A DNA stretch of 64,000 bases from Stenotrophomonas maltophilia (GTDB lineage: Bacteria; Pseudomonadota; Gammaproteobacteria; Xanthomonadales; Xanthomonadaceae). Below, piece by piece: positions 47,785-57,428 of this stretch. The translations under genes were made by a program, and so were the position numbers. The stretch is taken from contig NZ_SRHZ01000024.1 of assembly GCF_004684085.1 (NCBI RefSeq), forward strand, positions 62,001 through 126,000, in the 5' to 3' direction. The notes under the pieces were generated by a model that saw only the letters and a list, made by a program, of their open reading frames with translations, was not told where the DNA came from and did not search any database. The stretch's first letter is position 1. Every line of letters begins with the position of its first letter.

Positions 47785-48606
47785 TCAGACTCCTTGGTAT
47801 TCGATCAGGCGCAGATCGACGCGATCTTCGCCGTCTTCGCGTTGCAGGATGCGCACCGGGGTGGGGACACCGTTGGCGATCCAGAGAATGGTTTCGTTTC
47901 TGCCACCGTTGGTCCGGTAGACCCGCAGTGCGTTGTAGGACAGGTCGCCGACCTCGACGTTCTCGGTCTGCGGCGCGGCCTGGTAGTCGTGTTCGCGGAC
48001 CTTGCCCATGTCCACGTAGCGATAGTGCATTGCGGCGCCGGGGCGGGCATCGCGCATGATCGCCAGGTTGATCAGCAGCGCACTCAGGTCGCCCGCCTGC
48101 AGCGGAATCGGCTGCGCACGTTCCTTCTTGACGTCACCGGTCCATTGCGCGGTGCCGGCCTGCCAGTTGTAGGTGCCGACGGCCTTCTTGCCGAGGAACA
48201 GGCCCTTGCGCACCGTGCTCTGGCTGAGCGGCGCATAGATGCCACTGCGCTCCTCGAACACCGTGCTCTGCTCGATGTTCAGGCCGAGCACGCTGGCGAA
48301 GCCGCGGCGGCCGACCACCTGCATGTCGACCCGCCACTGGCTGCCGCCGGTATGGGTGACCTGCATGCTGGCATCGCCGGCCTCCTTGCCCTTGTAGAAG
48401 GCCTGGTAGGTGGCGCTGAACGGCTGCAGCGGCGGCGGCTCCCAGGCCAGCGCCGCCGGCATGGGTACGGCCGGTTCAGCCGGCGGCTGTACGACGGGCA
48501 CCGGTGCAGGCGAAGCGGCAGGTGCCTGCGCCTGGCCCCTGCCCACGGCGGGAAGCACGGCAAGCGACAGCAGCAATGAAGTGGACAGCAGCGTCGTGGT
48601 CTTCAT
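47785..48606 (-). CDS. DUF3108 periplasmic protein, larger paralogue
   Basis: A 273-residue secreted protein with a signal peptide and a Pro/Ala-rich linker (about 25-60) before the DUF3108 domain (FSATYQAFYKGKEAGDA, QAGDLSALLINLAI, PTPVRILQREDGEDRVDL). It is a tandem paralogue of the next gene downstream; the pair probably arose by duplication. Downstream of purN in the same direction. Function unknown, presumably in the envelope. Confidence 0.88.
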   Translation of the reverse strand: MKTTTLLSTSLLLSLAVLPAVGRGQAQAPAASPAPVPVVQPPAEPAVPMPAALAWEPPPLQPFSATYQAFYKGKEAGDASMQVTHTGGSQWRVDMQVVGRRGFASVLGLNIEQSTVFEERSGIYAPLSQSTVRKGLFLGKKAVGTYNWQAGTAQWTGDVKKERAQPIPLQAGDLSALLINLAIMRDARPGAAMHYRYVDMGKVREHDYQAAPQTENVEVGDLSYNALRVYRTNGGRNETILWIANGVPTPVRILQREDGEDRVDLRLIEYQGV

Positions 48607-48673
48607 GGAGGACAGGGACCGCAGGGGGGAGCAGGATGCCAGCCCCGCAGTCAGCAGGGCGTGTGCACGGGGA

Positions 48674-49333
48674 CTACCGGTTCAGGTTCCCGGCGGAATC
48701 TAGGGCCAACGGGCTAAACAGGGGGTGACCGTCGAGCCAGGGCTGTCCTTCCCGTTCAGCCAGGCGGCCGCCACACAGCAACTGCAGCGTGGCGATCAAC
48801 AGTGAGTGCTCCACCGCCAGCACGCGCGCGGCCAGGCGGTGCGGGTCATCGCCAGGCAGCACCGGCACCCGCACCTGGGCCAGCACTGCGCCCGCGTCCA
48901 GCTCGGGCACGACCAGATGCACGCTGGCACCGTGCTCGGCGTCGCCGGCCTCCAACGCCCGCGCATGCGTGTCCAGGCCCTTGTGCAGCGGCAGCAGCGA
49001 CGGATGGATGTTGACCAGGCGGCCATTGAAGCGCTGCACGAAGGCCGCGCCGAGGATGCGCATGTAGCCGGCGCAGACGATCCAGTCCGGCTGTACTGCG
49101 GCCAGCGCATCGCCGAGCGCCTGCTCGTAGGTGGCGCGGTCACTGAAGGACTTCGGTGCATGCGCCCAGCGCAGGTTCGGTGCGACGCGCTGCAGGGCCT
49201 CCGCGGCGGGACGGTCGGAAAACACGCCGACCACCTCGGCTGGCAGGCGGCCGTCGACAATGGCATCGAGGATGGCCTGCAGGTTGCTGCCGCGGCCGGA
49301 GGCGAGCACGGCGATGCGGATCGGGGCGGTCAT
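48674..49333 (-). CDS. purN: Phosphoribosylglycinamide formyltransferase PurN
   Basis: A 219-residue enzyme that formylates GAR with 10-formyl-THF. Motifs: VLASGRGSNLQAI near the start, the catalytic Asn/His in NIHPSLLP, and Asp in VPELDAGAVLAQ. ATG 49333 overlaps the end of the DUF2238 gene by four bases. Same operon as purM, separated by three membrane-protein genes. Confidence 0.96.
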   Translation of the reverse strand: MTAPIRIAVLASGRGSNLQAILDAIVDGRLPAEVVGVFSDRPAAEALQRVAPNLRWAHAPKSFSDRATYEQALGDALAAVQPDWIVCAGYMRILGAAFVQRFNGRLVNIHPSLLPLHKGLDTHARALEAGDAEHGASVHLVVPELDAGAVLAQVRVPVLPGDDPHRLAARVLAVEHSLLIATLQLLCGGRLAEREGQPWLDGHPLFSPLALDSAGNLNR

Positions 49334-49992
49334 GACAGAGCACTCCGGCGGATCAGCGGCCAGGTCAGCAGGCTGCCAAGGGTGGCCATCAGCATGTCGG
49401 CGTGCGCGTCCCACATGTCGCCCTGCTGCCCGTTGTAGGCCTCGGCGGCATCCGGAGACAGCGCAAGCGCGATGGCCCACTCGAACCACTCGTAGACCAG
49501 GCTGGCGCACATCACCGTCATCACCGCCAGGGTGAAGGCCTGGCCCAGGCGCAGGGCCGGCCAGGCATGGCGAGCCAGCTGCAGCAGCGCGGGGGTGAAG
49601 CAGACGCCGAACAGGAAGTGGATGAGACGGTCGAAATGGTTGCGCTGCCAGCCGAATGCCGCATTCGGCGACCAGCCGGTCAGCGTCTGTGCCCAAGCGT
49701 CGTAGGGCACATTGGAATACAGCCAACGCGCGGCCACGCAGTGCAGGGCGATGAAGCCGCAGATGGCAATGAAGGCGCCATTGCCCAGCCAGCCGCCACG
49801 ACGGTCGACCCACAGCAGTGCGGCCAGACCGATCACGGTCAGGGTGCTGTGCAGGGCCTGCTCGGTGGGCCACAGCGGGTGGATCCAGCTGATCGCGAAC
49901 ACCGCCAGCACGGCGGCAAAGGCCAGCTTCTTGGGGGCCGAGAAACGGGCGGCGGTGGGCGAAGCGGTCGTCGGGAGGGCAGGCGCGGACAT
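49330..49992 (-). CDS. DUF2238 (YjdF-like) membrane protein
   Basis: A 220-residue inner-membrane protein with about six TM helices. Conserved polar motifs are RNHFDRLIHFLFGVCFTPAL and the C-terminal GQQGDMWDAHADMLMATLGS, both of which define the DUF2238 family. The acidic and His residues suggest a metal or proton site in the membrane. Function unknown. Coupled to purN by an ATGA overlap. Confidence 0.88.
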   Translation of the reverse strand: MSAPALPTTASPTAARFSAPKKLAFAAVLAVFAISWIHPLWPTEQALHSTLTVIGLAALLWVDRRGGWLGNGAFIAICGFIALHCVAARWLYSNVPYDAWAQTLTGWSPNAAFGWQRNHFDRLIHFLFGVCFTPALLQLARHAWPALRLGQAFTLAVMTVMCASLVYEWFEWAIALALSPDAAEAYNGQQGDMWDAHADMLMATLGSLLTWPLIRRSALS

Positions 49993-50033
49993 GGGAAATC
50001 AATCAGGAAAGGACGGGGCGTCTGCCGGCAGGT

Positions 50034-50456
50034 TCAGACACTGAGGTGGTCGCCGCGGTCGAACAGCGCGGCCATTCCAGGCTTGGACAGGAACACCCAG
50101 GCATAGGCGGCCAAGGCCATGCCCAGCGGGCCGGCCAGCACACCCAGCCAGGCGGCGCGCTGGCACCAGCCCAATCCGGTGCGATGCGACAGCTGGCGCG
50201 CGGTGTACAACTGCACGATCCCCAGTACGGCTGCCAGCACGGCGATTGACGCATAGACCGTAGTCAGCATCCAGGCATCGTCCAGCCCGCGGGACTGGGC
50301 CACCCAGCCGCTGAGACCGAGGAAGGCCACTGTGGCGACCCAGTGGAAGCCGGCCAACGCGTAGAACAGCACGGTCAGCGTCTGCAGGTGGCTGGCCAAC
50401 TGCAACTGCGCCAAGGCCTGATGCGGCAGCGGTGGCGGATTGCCGGGGGCGGTCAT
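50034..50456 (-). CDS. Small four-TM membrane protein
   Basis: A 140-residue protein with four predicted TM helices after a Pro/Gln-rich N terminus. The start at 50456 overlaps the preceding gene by four bases. It resembles its upstream neighbour in size and helix layout, suggesting a heteromeric pair. No family is recognised. Part of the purM-purN operon. Confidence 0.75.
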   Translation of the reverse strand: MTAPGNPPPLPHQALAQLQLASHLQTLTVLFYALAGFHWVATVAFLGLSGWVAQSRGLDDAWMLTTVYASIAVLAAVLGIVQLYTARQLSHRTGLGWCQRAAWLGVLAGPLGMALAAYAWVFLSKPGMAALFDRGDHLSV

Positions 50457-50941
50457 GCGGTCGCGGCAGGAAGGTCGAAGGCGGCCTTGACCTGCGGGCG
50501 CACCAGGGTGATCAGGCTGAACACCCCCAGCGCGGTGCCGATCGGCGCGAACAGGCAGGCCAGGCCGGCCACGATCAGGCACAGCAGGTAGCGGCGGCGC
50601 TGGGTCAGGCAGCGGCCGGCGTATGCCACGAACGCGCCCAGGGTCACGCCACCGAACACGATGACGCAGCCGACGATGGTGAACATCCAGCCGAACAGGC
50701 GCTCCTCGGCCGGCGACGACGGCTGGCCGCCGGAATTCAGCGGCAGGTTGCCGGTGAGCGCGGTGATGCCCAGCACGATATGGATGATGAAGATCAGCGA
50801 GAACAGCGCGATCAGGGCGCCGACCACGTAGTGCGCGATGGCCAGCATGCGCAGGTGGTCGGCATCCTGCGCACTGAACACCGGTACCGTCGCCAGCGGC
50901 GGCGGCACGGGGGCGGGTGACAAGGGGGGCGTTGCGTCCAT
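50453..50941 (-). CDS. Small multi-TM membrane protein
   Basis: A 162-residue protein with a Pro-rich cytoplasmic N terminus and four TM helices. ATG 50941 (MDATPPLSPAP) was chosen because upstream codons overlap the end of purM in another frame. It lies 22 bp after purM and overlaps the following gene by four bases. No named family recognised. Confidence 0.77.
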   Translation of the reverse strand: MDATPPLSPAPVPPPLATVPVFSAQDADHLRMLAIAHYVVGALIALFSLIFIIHIVLGITALTGNLPLNSGGQPSSPAEERLFGWMFTIVGCVIVFGGVTLGAFVAYAGRCLTQRRRYLLCLIVAGLACLFAPIGTALGVFSLITLVRPQVKAAFDLPAATA

Positions 50942-50963
50942 GCGGGCTCCTGGGTTGCCGGGA

Positions 50964-52022
50964 TCAGCCGATGTGGACGCGCTCGGCGCCTTCGGCGGTG
51001 ACCACCTGGCCGATGGTCCAGTGCTCCAGGCCCTGCGCCTTGACCGCATCGGACACTGCAGCCACCTGGTCCGCTGCGACGATCAGCACGAAGCCGATGC
51101 CGCAGTTGAAGGTGCGCCACATCTCGCTGTCGGCCACCGCGCCTTCCTTCTGCAGCCACTGGAACACCGGCGGCAGGGTCCAGGACGAGGCCTGGATGTC
51201 GAGGCCGAGGCCTTCGGGCACCACGCGGATGATGTTCTCGGTCAGGCCGCCACCGGTGATGTGGGCCATGCCGTGGATGGCCTCGCCGTGCGACTTCAGC
51301 AGCGACAGGATCGGCTTGACGTACAGGCGGGTCGGCGCCATCAGCGCATCGACCAGCTTCACGCCGCCTTCCAGCTCCAGCTCGGCCGGGCGGCCGGCAC
51401 GGTCGTAGATGCGGCGCACCAGCGAGTAGCCGTTGGAGTGCGGGCCGGACGAGGCGATGCCGATCAGCACGTCACCGGCCGTCACCTTGGCGCCGTCCTT
51501 CAGCTCGCTCTTCTCGACTGCAGCGACGGTGAAACCGGCCAGGTCGTACTCGCCCGGGGCATACATGTCGGGCATTTCAGCGGTTTCGCCGCCGATCAGG
51601 GCGCAGCCGGCCTCGGTGCAGCCGTTGGCGATGCCACCCACGACCGCCGCAGCGGTGTCGATGTCCAGCTTGCCGGTGGCGAAGTAGTCCAGGAAGAACA
51701 GCGGCTCGGCGCCCTGCACCAGCACGTCGTTCACGCACATGGCGACCAGGTCGATGCCGATCGTATCGTGGCGGTTCAGCTGGTGGGCCAGCTTCAGCTT
51801 GGTGCCCACACCGTCGGTGCCCGACACCAGCACCGGCTCGCGGTACTTGTTGGACAGGTCGAACAGGGCGCCGAAGCCACCCAGGCCGCCCATCACTTCC
51901 GGGCGGAAGCTGCGCTTGACCAGGGGCTTGATCCGCTCGACCAGCTCGTTGCCGGCGTCGATGTCGACACCCGCATCACGGTAGGTGAGGGGGGAAGGGG
52001 CGGAAGACGGGCTGTTGGTCAC
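50964..52022 (-). CDS. purM: Phosphoribosylformylglycinamidine cyclo-ligase PurM
   Basis: A 352-residue AIR synthetase. Motifs include [27 protein letters not shown] and [16 protein letters not shown], all intact. The start is GTG at 52022 ([20 protein letters not shown]), giving the standard family length; no ATG lies nearby. First gene of a seven-gene leftward operon ending in the DUF3108 pair. Divergent from a DUF2066 gene. Confidence 0.96.
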   Translation of the reverse strand: MTNSPSSAPSPLTYRDAGVDIDAGNELVERIKPLVKRSFRPEVMGGLGGFGALFDLSNKYREPVLVSGTDGVGTKLKLAHQLNRHDTIGIDLVAMCVNDVLVQGAEPLFFLDYFATGKLDIDTAAAVVGGIANGCTEAGCALIGGETAEMPDMYAPGEYDLAGFTVAAVEKSELKDGAKVTAGDVLIGIASSGPHSNGYSLVRRIYDRAGRPAELELEGGVKLVDALMAPTRLYVKPILSLLKSHGEAIHGMAHITGGGLTENIIRVVPEGLGLDIQASSWTLPPVFQWLQKEGAVADSEMWRTFNCGIGFVLIVAADQVAAVSDAVKAQGLEHWTIGQVVTAEGAERVHIG

Positions 52023-52054
52023 GGGCGTCGGCGCTGGCAGGGGTTGAACGGGCG

Positions 52055-52060
52055 ATTTTA
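52055..52060 (-). promoter_or_regulatory. Candidate -10 of the purM operon
   Basis: Read leftward, TGTTAAAATCG contains TAAAAT about 33 bases before the purM GTG. It is the only AT-rich hexamer in this 110-bp divergent gap. No good -35 stands 17 bp upstream, so confidence is low. Confidence 0.35.
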
Positions 52061-52133
52061 ACAGGCCGCATTGGCGCAAAGGCCGTATTCGGGCAACAAT
52101 TCCCCCGGATACGTCGAGCCAATGGATGTCCTG

Positions 52134-53261
52134 ATGCGCCGCAGCCTGATTTTGACCCTGCTCCTTGCGCTGAGCCTGCCGGTGGCCACGATGGCCCAGA
52201 GCGGCCTTCGCACCGAGGGTGATGTCGCCACCGCCAGTGGTGCGTACGAGGCCGAAGTGCCCGTCAACAGCCAAGCCGAAGCCGATCGCAACGGCGCCCT
52301 GGCCCGCGCCTTGAGCGTTGTACTGGGCAAATTGTCCGGCGATCGCAGCGTGATGTCGCGCCCGGGCGTGGCGCAGGCGTTGCGCAATGCCAAGGATTAC
52401 GTGGCCAGTTACGACTACAAGCAGGACCAGAGCGTGGGCGCTGGCGGTGCCCCGAGCTTCCGGACCCTGCTGGTGGCCCGCTTCCGCGAGGATGACGTTG
52501 ATTCGCTGGTGTCGGCGCTGGGCTTGCCGCTGTGGCCGCAGCCGCGGCCGAAGCCGGTACTGTGGCTGGCCGTCGACGATGGCAGCGGCCCGCGACTGGT
52601 CAGCGTGCAGCAGGCCAACGCCGCGCGCCCCTTGCTGAACCGCGCCATCGAGCGCGGTTACAAGCTGGGCCTGCCCACGGGCGGCGCCGCCGAACAGGCC
52701 CTGGCCGGTGCCATCTGGCGCCAGGACAGCGCCGCGGTGGCCCGCGCTTCCTCGCGCTACTCGCCGCCGATGCAGCTGATCGGCAAGCTGTACCGCGCCA
52801 ACGGTGGCTGGCAGGCAGACTGGGTGTTCGTCGACAACGGCCGTGAGCTGAACAAGTGGACCAGCAAGGACGCCAACGCCATGCGCGCGATGGCAGCCGG
52901 TGCCGATGGTGCCGCCGATGCGCTGGTCAAGCGCTATGCCAAGGCCGGTGCGGCCGTCGGCCAGGCCGGAACCTACCGGGTGCTGGTCACCGGCATCAAC
53001 AGCGCCGATGACTACCTGCGCCTGGCCGCCGGACTGCGCGAGGTGCCGGTGGTGCGCAACGTCACCCCGCTGCACGCCTCGGCCGGCCAGCTGGAGCTGA
53101 GCCTGGAGATGACCACCGGCCTGGCCGGCTTCAACCGCATGCTGGGCGACAACGGCGTGCTGGTGCCGAGCGCACCGCTGCCGGCCCTGCCGACGCCGAT
53201 CGACGACACCACCGGCGCCCCTGTGGCCGCAACGGTCAGCAACGAGTACCGACTGCGATGA
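52134..53261 (+). CDS. DUF2066 exported protein
   Basis: About 375 residues with a signal peptide ([21 protein letters not shown]) and a mature domain typical of DUF2066 ([23 protein letters not shown], followed by SYDYKQD). A second in-frame ATG at 52122 could be the start. The protein is periplasmic, function unknown. It overlaps the next permease gene by four bases; DUF2066, AI-2E permease and hda form a conserved trio between purM and downstream genes in Xanthomonadaceae. Confidence 0.87.
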   Translation: MRRSLILTLLLALSLPVATMAQSGLRTEGDVATASGAYEAEVPVNSQAEADRNGALARALSVVLGKLSGDRSVMSRPGVAQALRNAKDYVASYDYKQDQSVGAGGAPSFRTLLVARFREDDVDSLVSALGLPLWPQPRPKPVLWLAVDDGSGPRLVSVQQANAARPLLNRAIERGYKLGLPTGGAAEQALAGAIWRQDSAAVARASSRYSPPMQLIGKLYRANGGWQADWVFVDNGRELNKWTSKDANAMRAMAAGADGAADALVKRYAKAGAAVGQAGTYRVLVTGINSADDYLRLAAGLREVPVVRNVTPLHASAGQLELSLEMTTGLAGFNRMLGDNGVLVPSAPLPALPTPIDDTTGAPVAATVSNEYRLR

Positions 53262-54427
53262 TCCTGTCCCCGGAAGCTGAGATCGCGCAGTTCCTGCGCC
53301 GGCTGAAGTACATTCTGTTCGCCGGCCTGATCGGCTGGATCGTCTGGCTGCTGGCACCGATCCTGACCCCGTTCGTGCTGGCGCTGGCATTGGCCTGGCT
53401 GGGCGACCCGCTGGTGGACCGCATCGAGGCCACCGGCCGCTCGCGCATGACCGGCGTGGTGCTGGTGTTCGCGGCGATGGTGCTGGTGATCGTGGCGCTG
53501 CTGCTGGTGCTGGTGCCGATGATCGAGCGCCAGATCACCACCCTGATCGCGGTCGCGCCGCAGGCACAGGCGTGGTTGATGGAAAAGGGCATCCCCTGGT
53601 TCGAGCAGAAGACCGGCCTGGAAGTGATGCAGTGGATGGATCCGGACCGCCTGATTGAATGGGTGCGCAGCCACTGGCAGCAGGCCGGCGGCTTTGCCAC
53701 CACGTTCATGGGCTACGTCTCGCGCTCGGGCTTCGCGATGGTGACCTGGGTGGTCAACATCCTGCTGCTGCCGATCCTGGCGTTCTACTTCCTGCGTGAC
53801 TGGGACAAGCTGGTCGAGCGTGTCGCGTCGGTGATCCCGCGCAACCAGATCGGCACCATCTCCGCGTTGGCGCGTGAGTCCAACGAAGTGCTGGGTGCGT
53901 TCATCCGTGGGCAGTTCCTGGTGATGCTGGCACTGGGCGTGATCTATGCCGGCGGCCTGTCGCTGGTCGGCCTCAAGCTGGGCCTGCTGATCGGCCTGAT
54001 TGCCGGCCTGATCAGCTTCATTCCCTACCTGGGCGCAACCACCGGCATCCTGATGGCGATCGTGGCCGCACTGGTGCAGGCGCAGGGCTTCGACCTGAAG
54101 CTGCTGATACTGGTCGGTGTGGTGTTCACCGTGGGCCAGCTGCTGGAGAGCTACGTACTGACGCCGCGCATCGTCGGCGACAAGATCGGCCTGCATCCGG
54201 TGGCGGTGATCTTCGCGGTGATGGCCGGTGGCCAGCTGTTCGGCTTCCTCGGCATGCTGCTGGCGCTGCCGGTGGCGGCGGTGACCAATGTGCTGCTGCG
54301 CTACGCGCACCAGCGCTACCGTCAGAGCGAGCTGTACGTGGGTGAGAAGCCGGCGATCGTGCTTGATGGCGTGGTCGACCAGCCCCATATCATCCTCCCG
54401 ACCGACAAGGGCCCCGACCTGAAGTGA
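53258..54427 (+). CDS. AI-2E transporter (PerM/TqsA) family permease
   Basis: A 389-residue inner-membrane protein with about eight TM helices and a central soluble segment (about 90-150). Family motifs: [30 protein letters not shown] and the late [20 protein letters not shown]. Members export autoinducer-2 or act as Na+/H+ antiporters; PerM-type proteins beside purM/hda are mostly uncharacterised. Its stop overlaps the hda start. Confidence 0.9.
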   Translation: MILSPEAEIAQFLRRLKYILFAGLIGWIVWLLAPILTPFVLALALAWLGDPLVDRIEATGRSRMTGVVLVFAAMVLVIVALLLVLVPMIERQITTLIAVAPQAQAWLMEKGIPWFEQKTGLEVMQWMDPDRLIEWVRSHWQQAGGFATTFMGYVSRSGFAMVTWVVNILLLPILAFYFLRDWDKLVERVASVIPRNQIGTISALARESNEVLGAFIRGQFLVMLALGVIYAGGLSLVGLKLGLLIGLIAGLISFIPYLGATTGILMAIVAALVQAQGFDLKLLILVGVVFTVGQLLESYVLTPRIVGDKIGLHPVAVIFAVMAGGQLFGFLGMLLALPVAAVTNVLLRYAHQRYRQSELYVGEKPAIVLDGVVDQPHIILPTDKGPDLK

Positions 54428-55134
54428 TGGGCGTGCCGCAACTGCCGCTGGCCCTGCATTACCCGCGGGACCAGCGCCTGGAGACCTTCATCGGCGCGCC
54501 GGATGGTGCGCTGGCGCAGCTGCGTGCGATCGCGGTCGGCGCCAGCCATGACTGGATCTACCTGGAAGGCGCGGCGGGCACCGGTAAAACCCATCAGGCG
54601 CTGGCGATGTGCTCCAGTGCCGAGCAGGCCGGGCGGCTGCCGACCTACGTGCCGCTGGCCAGTGCCGCCGGCCGCGTGCGTGCGGCACTGGATGGGCTGG
54701 AGGTGCGCGAACTGGTGGCGCTGGACGGCCTGGATGAGATCGCAGGCAATCGCGAAGACGAGATCGCGCTGTTCGATTTCCACAACCGTGCGCGCGCTGC
54801 GCGCGTGACCGTGCTGTACACGGCGCAGAAGGCGCCGGGCGAACTGGGCCTGGTGCTGCCGGACCTGCGTTCGCGGCTGGGCCAGTGCGTGCGTGTGCTG
54901 CTGCAGCCGCTGGACGAGGAGGGGCGTGCAGCGGTGCTGCGCGAACGCGCGCTGCGCCGTGGCCTGGCGATCGACGAGGCGTCCATCGAGTGGCTGCTGT
55001 CGCACACCGGGCGCGAGCTGGGTGGATTGATCACGCTGCTGGACTGGCTGGATCGCGAGTCGCTGGCGGCGAAGCGGCGGATCACCGTGCCGTTCCTGCG
55101 CCAGGTGCTGGAAGAAGGCCGGCCTCGTTACTGA
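54427..55134 (+). CDS. hda: DnaA regulatory inactivator Hda
   Basis: About 235 residues, homologous to the AAA+ domain of DnaA. Walker A GAAGTGKTH, Walker B VALDGLDEIAG, sensor I TAQKAPGELG and the LRSRL arginine-finger region are visible. The N terminus has QLPLAL, the clamp-binding peptide. With DNA-bound beta clamp it hydrolyses DnaA-ATP after initiation. An in-frame GTG one codon upstream is possible. Confidence 0.93.
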   Translation: MGVPQLPLALHYPRDQRLETFIGAPDGALAQLRAIAVGASHDWIYLEGAAGTGKTHQALAMCSSAEQAGRLPTYVPLASAAGRVRAALDGLEVRELVALDGLDEIAGNREDEIALFDFHNRARAARVTVLYTAQKAPGELGLVLPDLRSRLGQCVRVLLQPLDEEGRAAVLRERALRRGLAIDEASIEWLLSHTGRELGGLITLLDWLDRESLAAKRRITVPFLRQVLEEGRPRY

Positions 55135-55222
55135 GGGATGTTGTTCGGCAGGGCTGCGCCCTGCACCCGCCGAAGCCGAAGCAACGTCAACGTCAACGTC
55201 AAAAGCTGGCTTCCTGAGGGGA

Positions 55223-55324
55223 GGCGGGGCGCTGTGGGCTTGCGGGGCCGCCGTAAACCCATCCATGGGGGCTTGGTCGCCGCATCCATGCGGCTCACAC
55301 CCCGCAAGCCCACAGCGCCCCGCC
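55223..55324. repeat. Large inverted repeat A in gene-free region
   Basis: Perfect 25-bp arms (55223-55247 and 55300-55324; GGCGGGGCGCTGTGGGCTTG-type) enclose 52 bp with their own small dyads. It lies in a 497-bp gap between hda and murU that holds no gene. Before it, at 55181-55204, is a run of CAACGT hexamers. Confidence 0.85.
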
Positions 55325-55383
55325 TTCGACAGTTGGCCGGTGGCCCTGGGATTCGACCTTGAATCTGATGTGCTCCGCTCTTG

Positions 55384-55407
55384 GTAGGTGTCGACCTTGG
55401 TCGACAC
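55384..55407 (+). repeat. SMAG palindrome of the GTGTCGAC subtype
   Basis: GTAG followed by the perfect palindrome GTGTCGACCTTGGTCGACAC, between the two larger inverted repeats of the hda-murU gap. Confidence 0.75.
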
Positions 55408-55488
55408 ACACGAGCGAGCGCAGCGAAGCGACCCGCTTTTGCTTTTCTTTCTTTCTTCCGTGGCTGGACGCCCACGGAAACTGTCGGA

Positions 55489-55592
55489 GGCCGGGCGGGT
55501 GGGCCATGCAGGGGCGTTGGCGCCATGGATGGCGCCATCGAGCTTACAGGGACGTACTTGCAGCGTCCCCTGCATGGCCTACCCGCCCGGCC
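55489..55592. repeat. Large inverted repeat B in gene-free region
   Basis: 26-bp arms (55489-55514, 55567-55592) with one mismatch enclose two smaller dyads: TGGCGCCATGGATGGCGCCA and GGGACG-N8-CGTCCC. A TCCGTGG/CCACGGA hairpin (55457-55478) lies just before, after a CTTTT-rich tract. The remaining bases to the end of murU show nothing. Confidence 0.85.
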
Positions 55593-55631
55593 AAGCACGC
55601 GATCCGCTCTACGCGACCAGCCACGAGGGGC

Positions 55632-56342
55632 TCAGCCGTTCGCCGCCAACTCAACGTCCAGCGCGTGCAGGCGATCCACGGTACCCACATCGGTCCAGCG
55701 CCCGCGATGGTGCTGGCCGGTCATCAACCTCTGCGCCATGAAATGCTTCTGCAGCGGCACCACCGAGAACTTCGGCGGCAGCCGCTCGCTGCCCGGTGCA
55801 TCGCCGATCACCGCGCGCCAGTCGGCTACGATCGAAGGACGGTACACCCCGATGCCGGCATAGGTCAGGCACGGCCCTTCGCGGTCGTGGTGCAGCACCC
55901 CCTGCGCATCCAAGCGGTAGTCACCGTCCGGGTGTTGCGCCGGATTGTCGACCAGCACCAGGTGCGCCTGGCCCTGCGGTTCGCGGGGCAGCGTGGCGAA
56001 ATCGAAGTCAGTCCAGATGTCGCCGTTCACCACCAGGAACGGGGCGTCGCCCAGTACCGGCAGCGCATTGAGGATGCCGCCGCCGGTTTCCAGCGGGGTC
56101 TGCCCTTCGTACATGAAATGCAGGCGCAGGCCCCACTGGCTGCCATCGCCCAATGTCGTCGGAAACTGCTCGGCGAGCCATGCGGTGTTGATCACCACCT
56201 CGCGCACGCCGAGTGCGGCCAAGCGTTCCAGGTGCCAGACGATCAGCGGTTTGCCGGCCACGTCCAGCAGCGGCTTGGGCGTGTGCAGGGTCAACGGGCG
56301 CATGCGCTCGCCGAGGCCAGCAGCAAAGATCAGTGCCTTCAT
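55632..56342 (-). CDS. murU: N-acetylmuramate alpha-1-phosphate uridylyltransferase MurU
   Basis: A 236-residue nucleotidyltransferase, with the signature MKALIFAAGLGERMRPLT and PKPLLDVAGKPLI, and the metal Asp in VVNGDIWTDFD. In the peptidoglycan-recycling route of Pseudomonas it converts MurNAc-1-P to UDP-MurNAc, bypassing MurA and fosfomycin. It overlaps amgK by four bases, the same pair as in P. putida. Confidence 0.92.
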   Translation of the reverse strand: MKALIFAAGLGERMRPLTLHTPKPLLDVAGKPLIVWHLERLAALGVREVVINTAWLAEQFPTTLGDGSQWGLRLHFMYEGQTPLETGGGILNALPVLGDAPFLVVNGDIWTDFDFATLPREPQGQAHLVLVDNPAQHPDGDYRLDAQGVLHHDREGPCLTYAGIGVYRPSIVADWRAVIGDAPGSERLPPKFSVVPLQKHFMAQRLMTGQHHRGRWTDVGTVDRLHALDVELAANG

Positions 56343-57364
56343 CGAGCCACGCGCATCGGTGCGGCCAGGTCGGCCAGCGCTGGCTTGATGCGGTGCTCCA
56401 GCAGCTGCTGCAGTGGTGCCAGTTCGCGGTAGCGCGGCAGCACTTCATCCAGATAGGTGATGAAGCGCGGCGCGTCGTCGAGGTAATGGCCCTTGTTGTC
56501 GCGATAGCGCAGGCGGCAGAACAGACCAAGGATCTTCACGTGGCGCTGGATGCCCATCCAGTCGGCATCGCGCAGGAAGGTGGCGCGGTCGGGCACCGGC
56601 AGGCCGGCGTCGCGGGCACGCTCGTGGTACTGCGCCAGCCACTCGTCCACACGCTGCAGCGGCCAGCTCAGGAACGCGTCCTTGAACAGGCTCACTGCGT
56701 CGTAGGCGATCGGGCCACGCACCAGATCCTGGAAATCCAGCACTGCAGGGCCTTCGTCGACCGGCATCAGGTTGCGCGGCATGTAATCGCGGTGGGTCAT
56801 CAACTGCGCCTGGCCCAGCGCGTTGTCCATCAACCGGCGATGTACCAGCTGCAGCCCTTCGAGCTCACCACAGTCCAGTTCCAGGTGCAGGTGGCGCTGC
56901 AGGAACCATTCGTCGAACAGGCCGGCATCACGCTGCAGCAGCGCTTCGCCGAACTGGCCGAAGTCGGCGGGTACCGGAATCGCCTGCAGGCGCAGCAGCT
57001 GTTCGATCGCGCGGCCGAACCATTCATCGGCATTGCGCTCGTCGAGGATTTTCGCCAGCGTCGGGCCGCCGAGGTCTTCCAGCAGCAGGAAACCGGCATC
57101 CAGATCCTGCGCCAGCAGCGCGGGCACGCGCAGGCCATGGTCGTGCAGCAGGCCGCGCATGCGCAGCCAGGGGCGTGGATCTTCCAGCCCGGGAGGCGCG
57201 TCCATCACGATGTGGGTGCCGCGCGTACTGATGGTGCGCCAGTAACTGCGCATGCCGGCGTCGACCGAGGCGCGCTCGACCACGGCATTGCCATCGTCGA
57301 GCCGGGTGCGGGCCCACTGCAGGCGCTGCGCGCTGCGCTGGGGATCGGAGGCGGGTTCGGTCAT
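56339..57364 (-). CDS. amgK: Anomeric MurNAc/GlcNAc kinase AmgK
   Basis: A 341-residue aminoglycoside-phosphotransferase-fold kinase. The catalytic loop is LMTHRDYMPRNLMP and the metal Asp is in AVLDFQDLVRGP. AmgK phosphorylates MurNAc on the anomeric carbon for MurU. Start ATG 57364 (MTEPASDPQRSAQRLQW). Both genes run leftward as a two-gene unit. Confidence 0.92.
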   Translation of the reverse strand: MTEPASDPQRSAQRLQWARTRLDDGNAVVERASVDAGMRSYWRTISTRGTHIVMDAPPGLEDPRPWLRMRGLLHDHGLRVPALLAQDLDAGFLLLEDLGGPTLAKILDERNADEWFGRAIEQLLRLQAIPVPADFGQFGEALLQRDAGLFDEWFLQRHLHLELDCGELEGLQLVHRRLMDNALGQAQLMTHRDYMPRNLMPVDEGPAVLDFQDLVRGPIAYDAVSLFKDAFLSWPLQRVDEWLAQYHERARDAGLPVPDRATFLRDADWMGIQRHVKILGLFCRLRYRDNKGHYLDDAPRFITYLDEVLPRYRELAPLQQLLEHRIKPALADLAAPMRVAR

Positions 57365-57428
57365 GCAGGCATATCCGGGCGCGCCGGGCGCGCCAACGTC
57401 GGGAACAGGAAGGGAAGGGCGTTCAGGC

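Noticed and set aside
55138..55631. tRNA or rRNA in the hairpin-rich gap
   Set aside because: No cloverleaf arms with TTCGA/T-loop and CCA end, and no rRNA-like stretch, could be matched.
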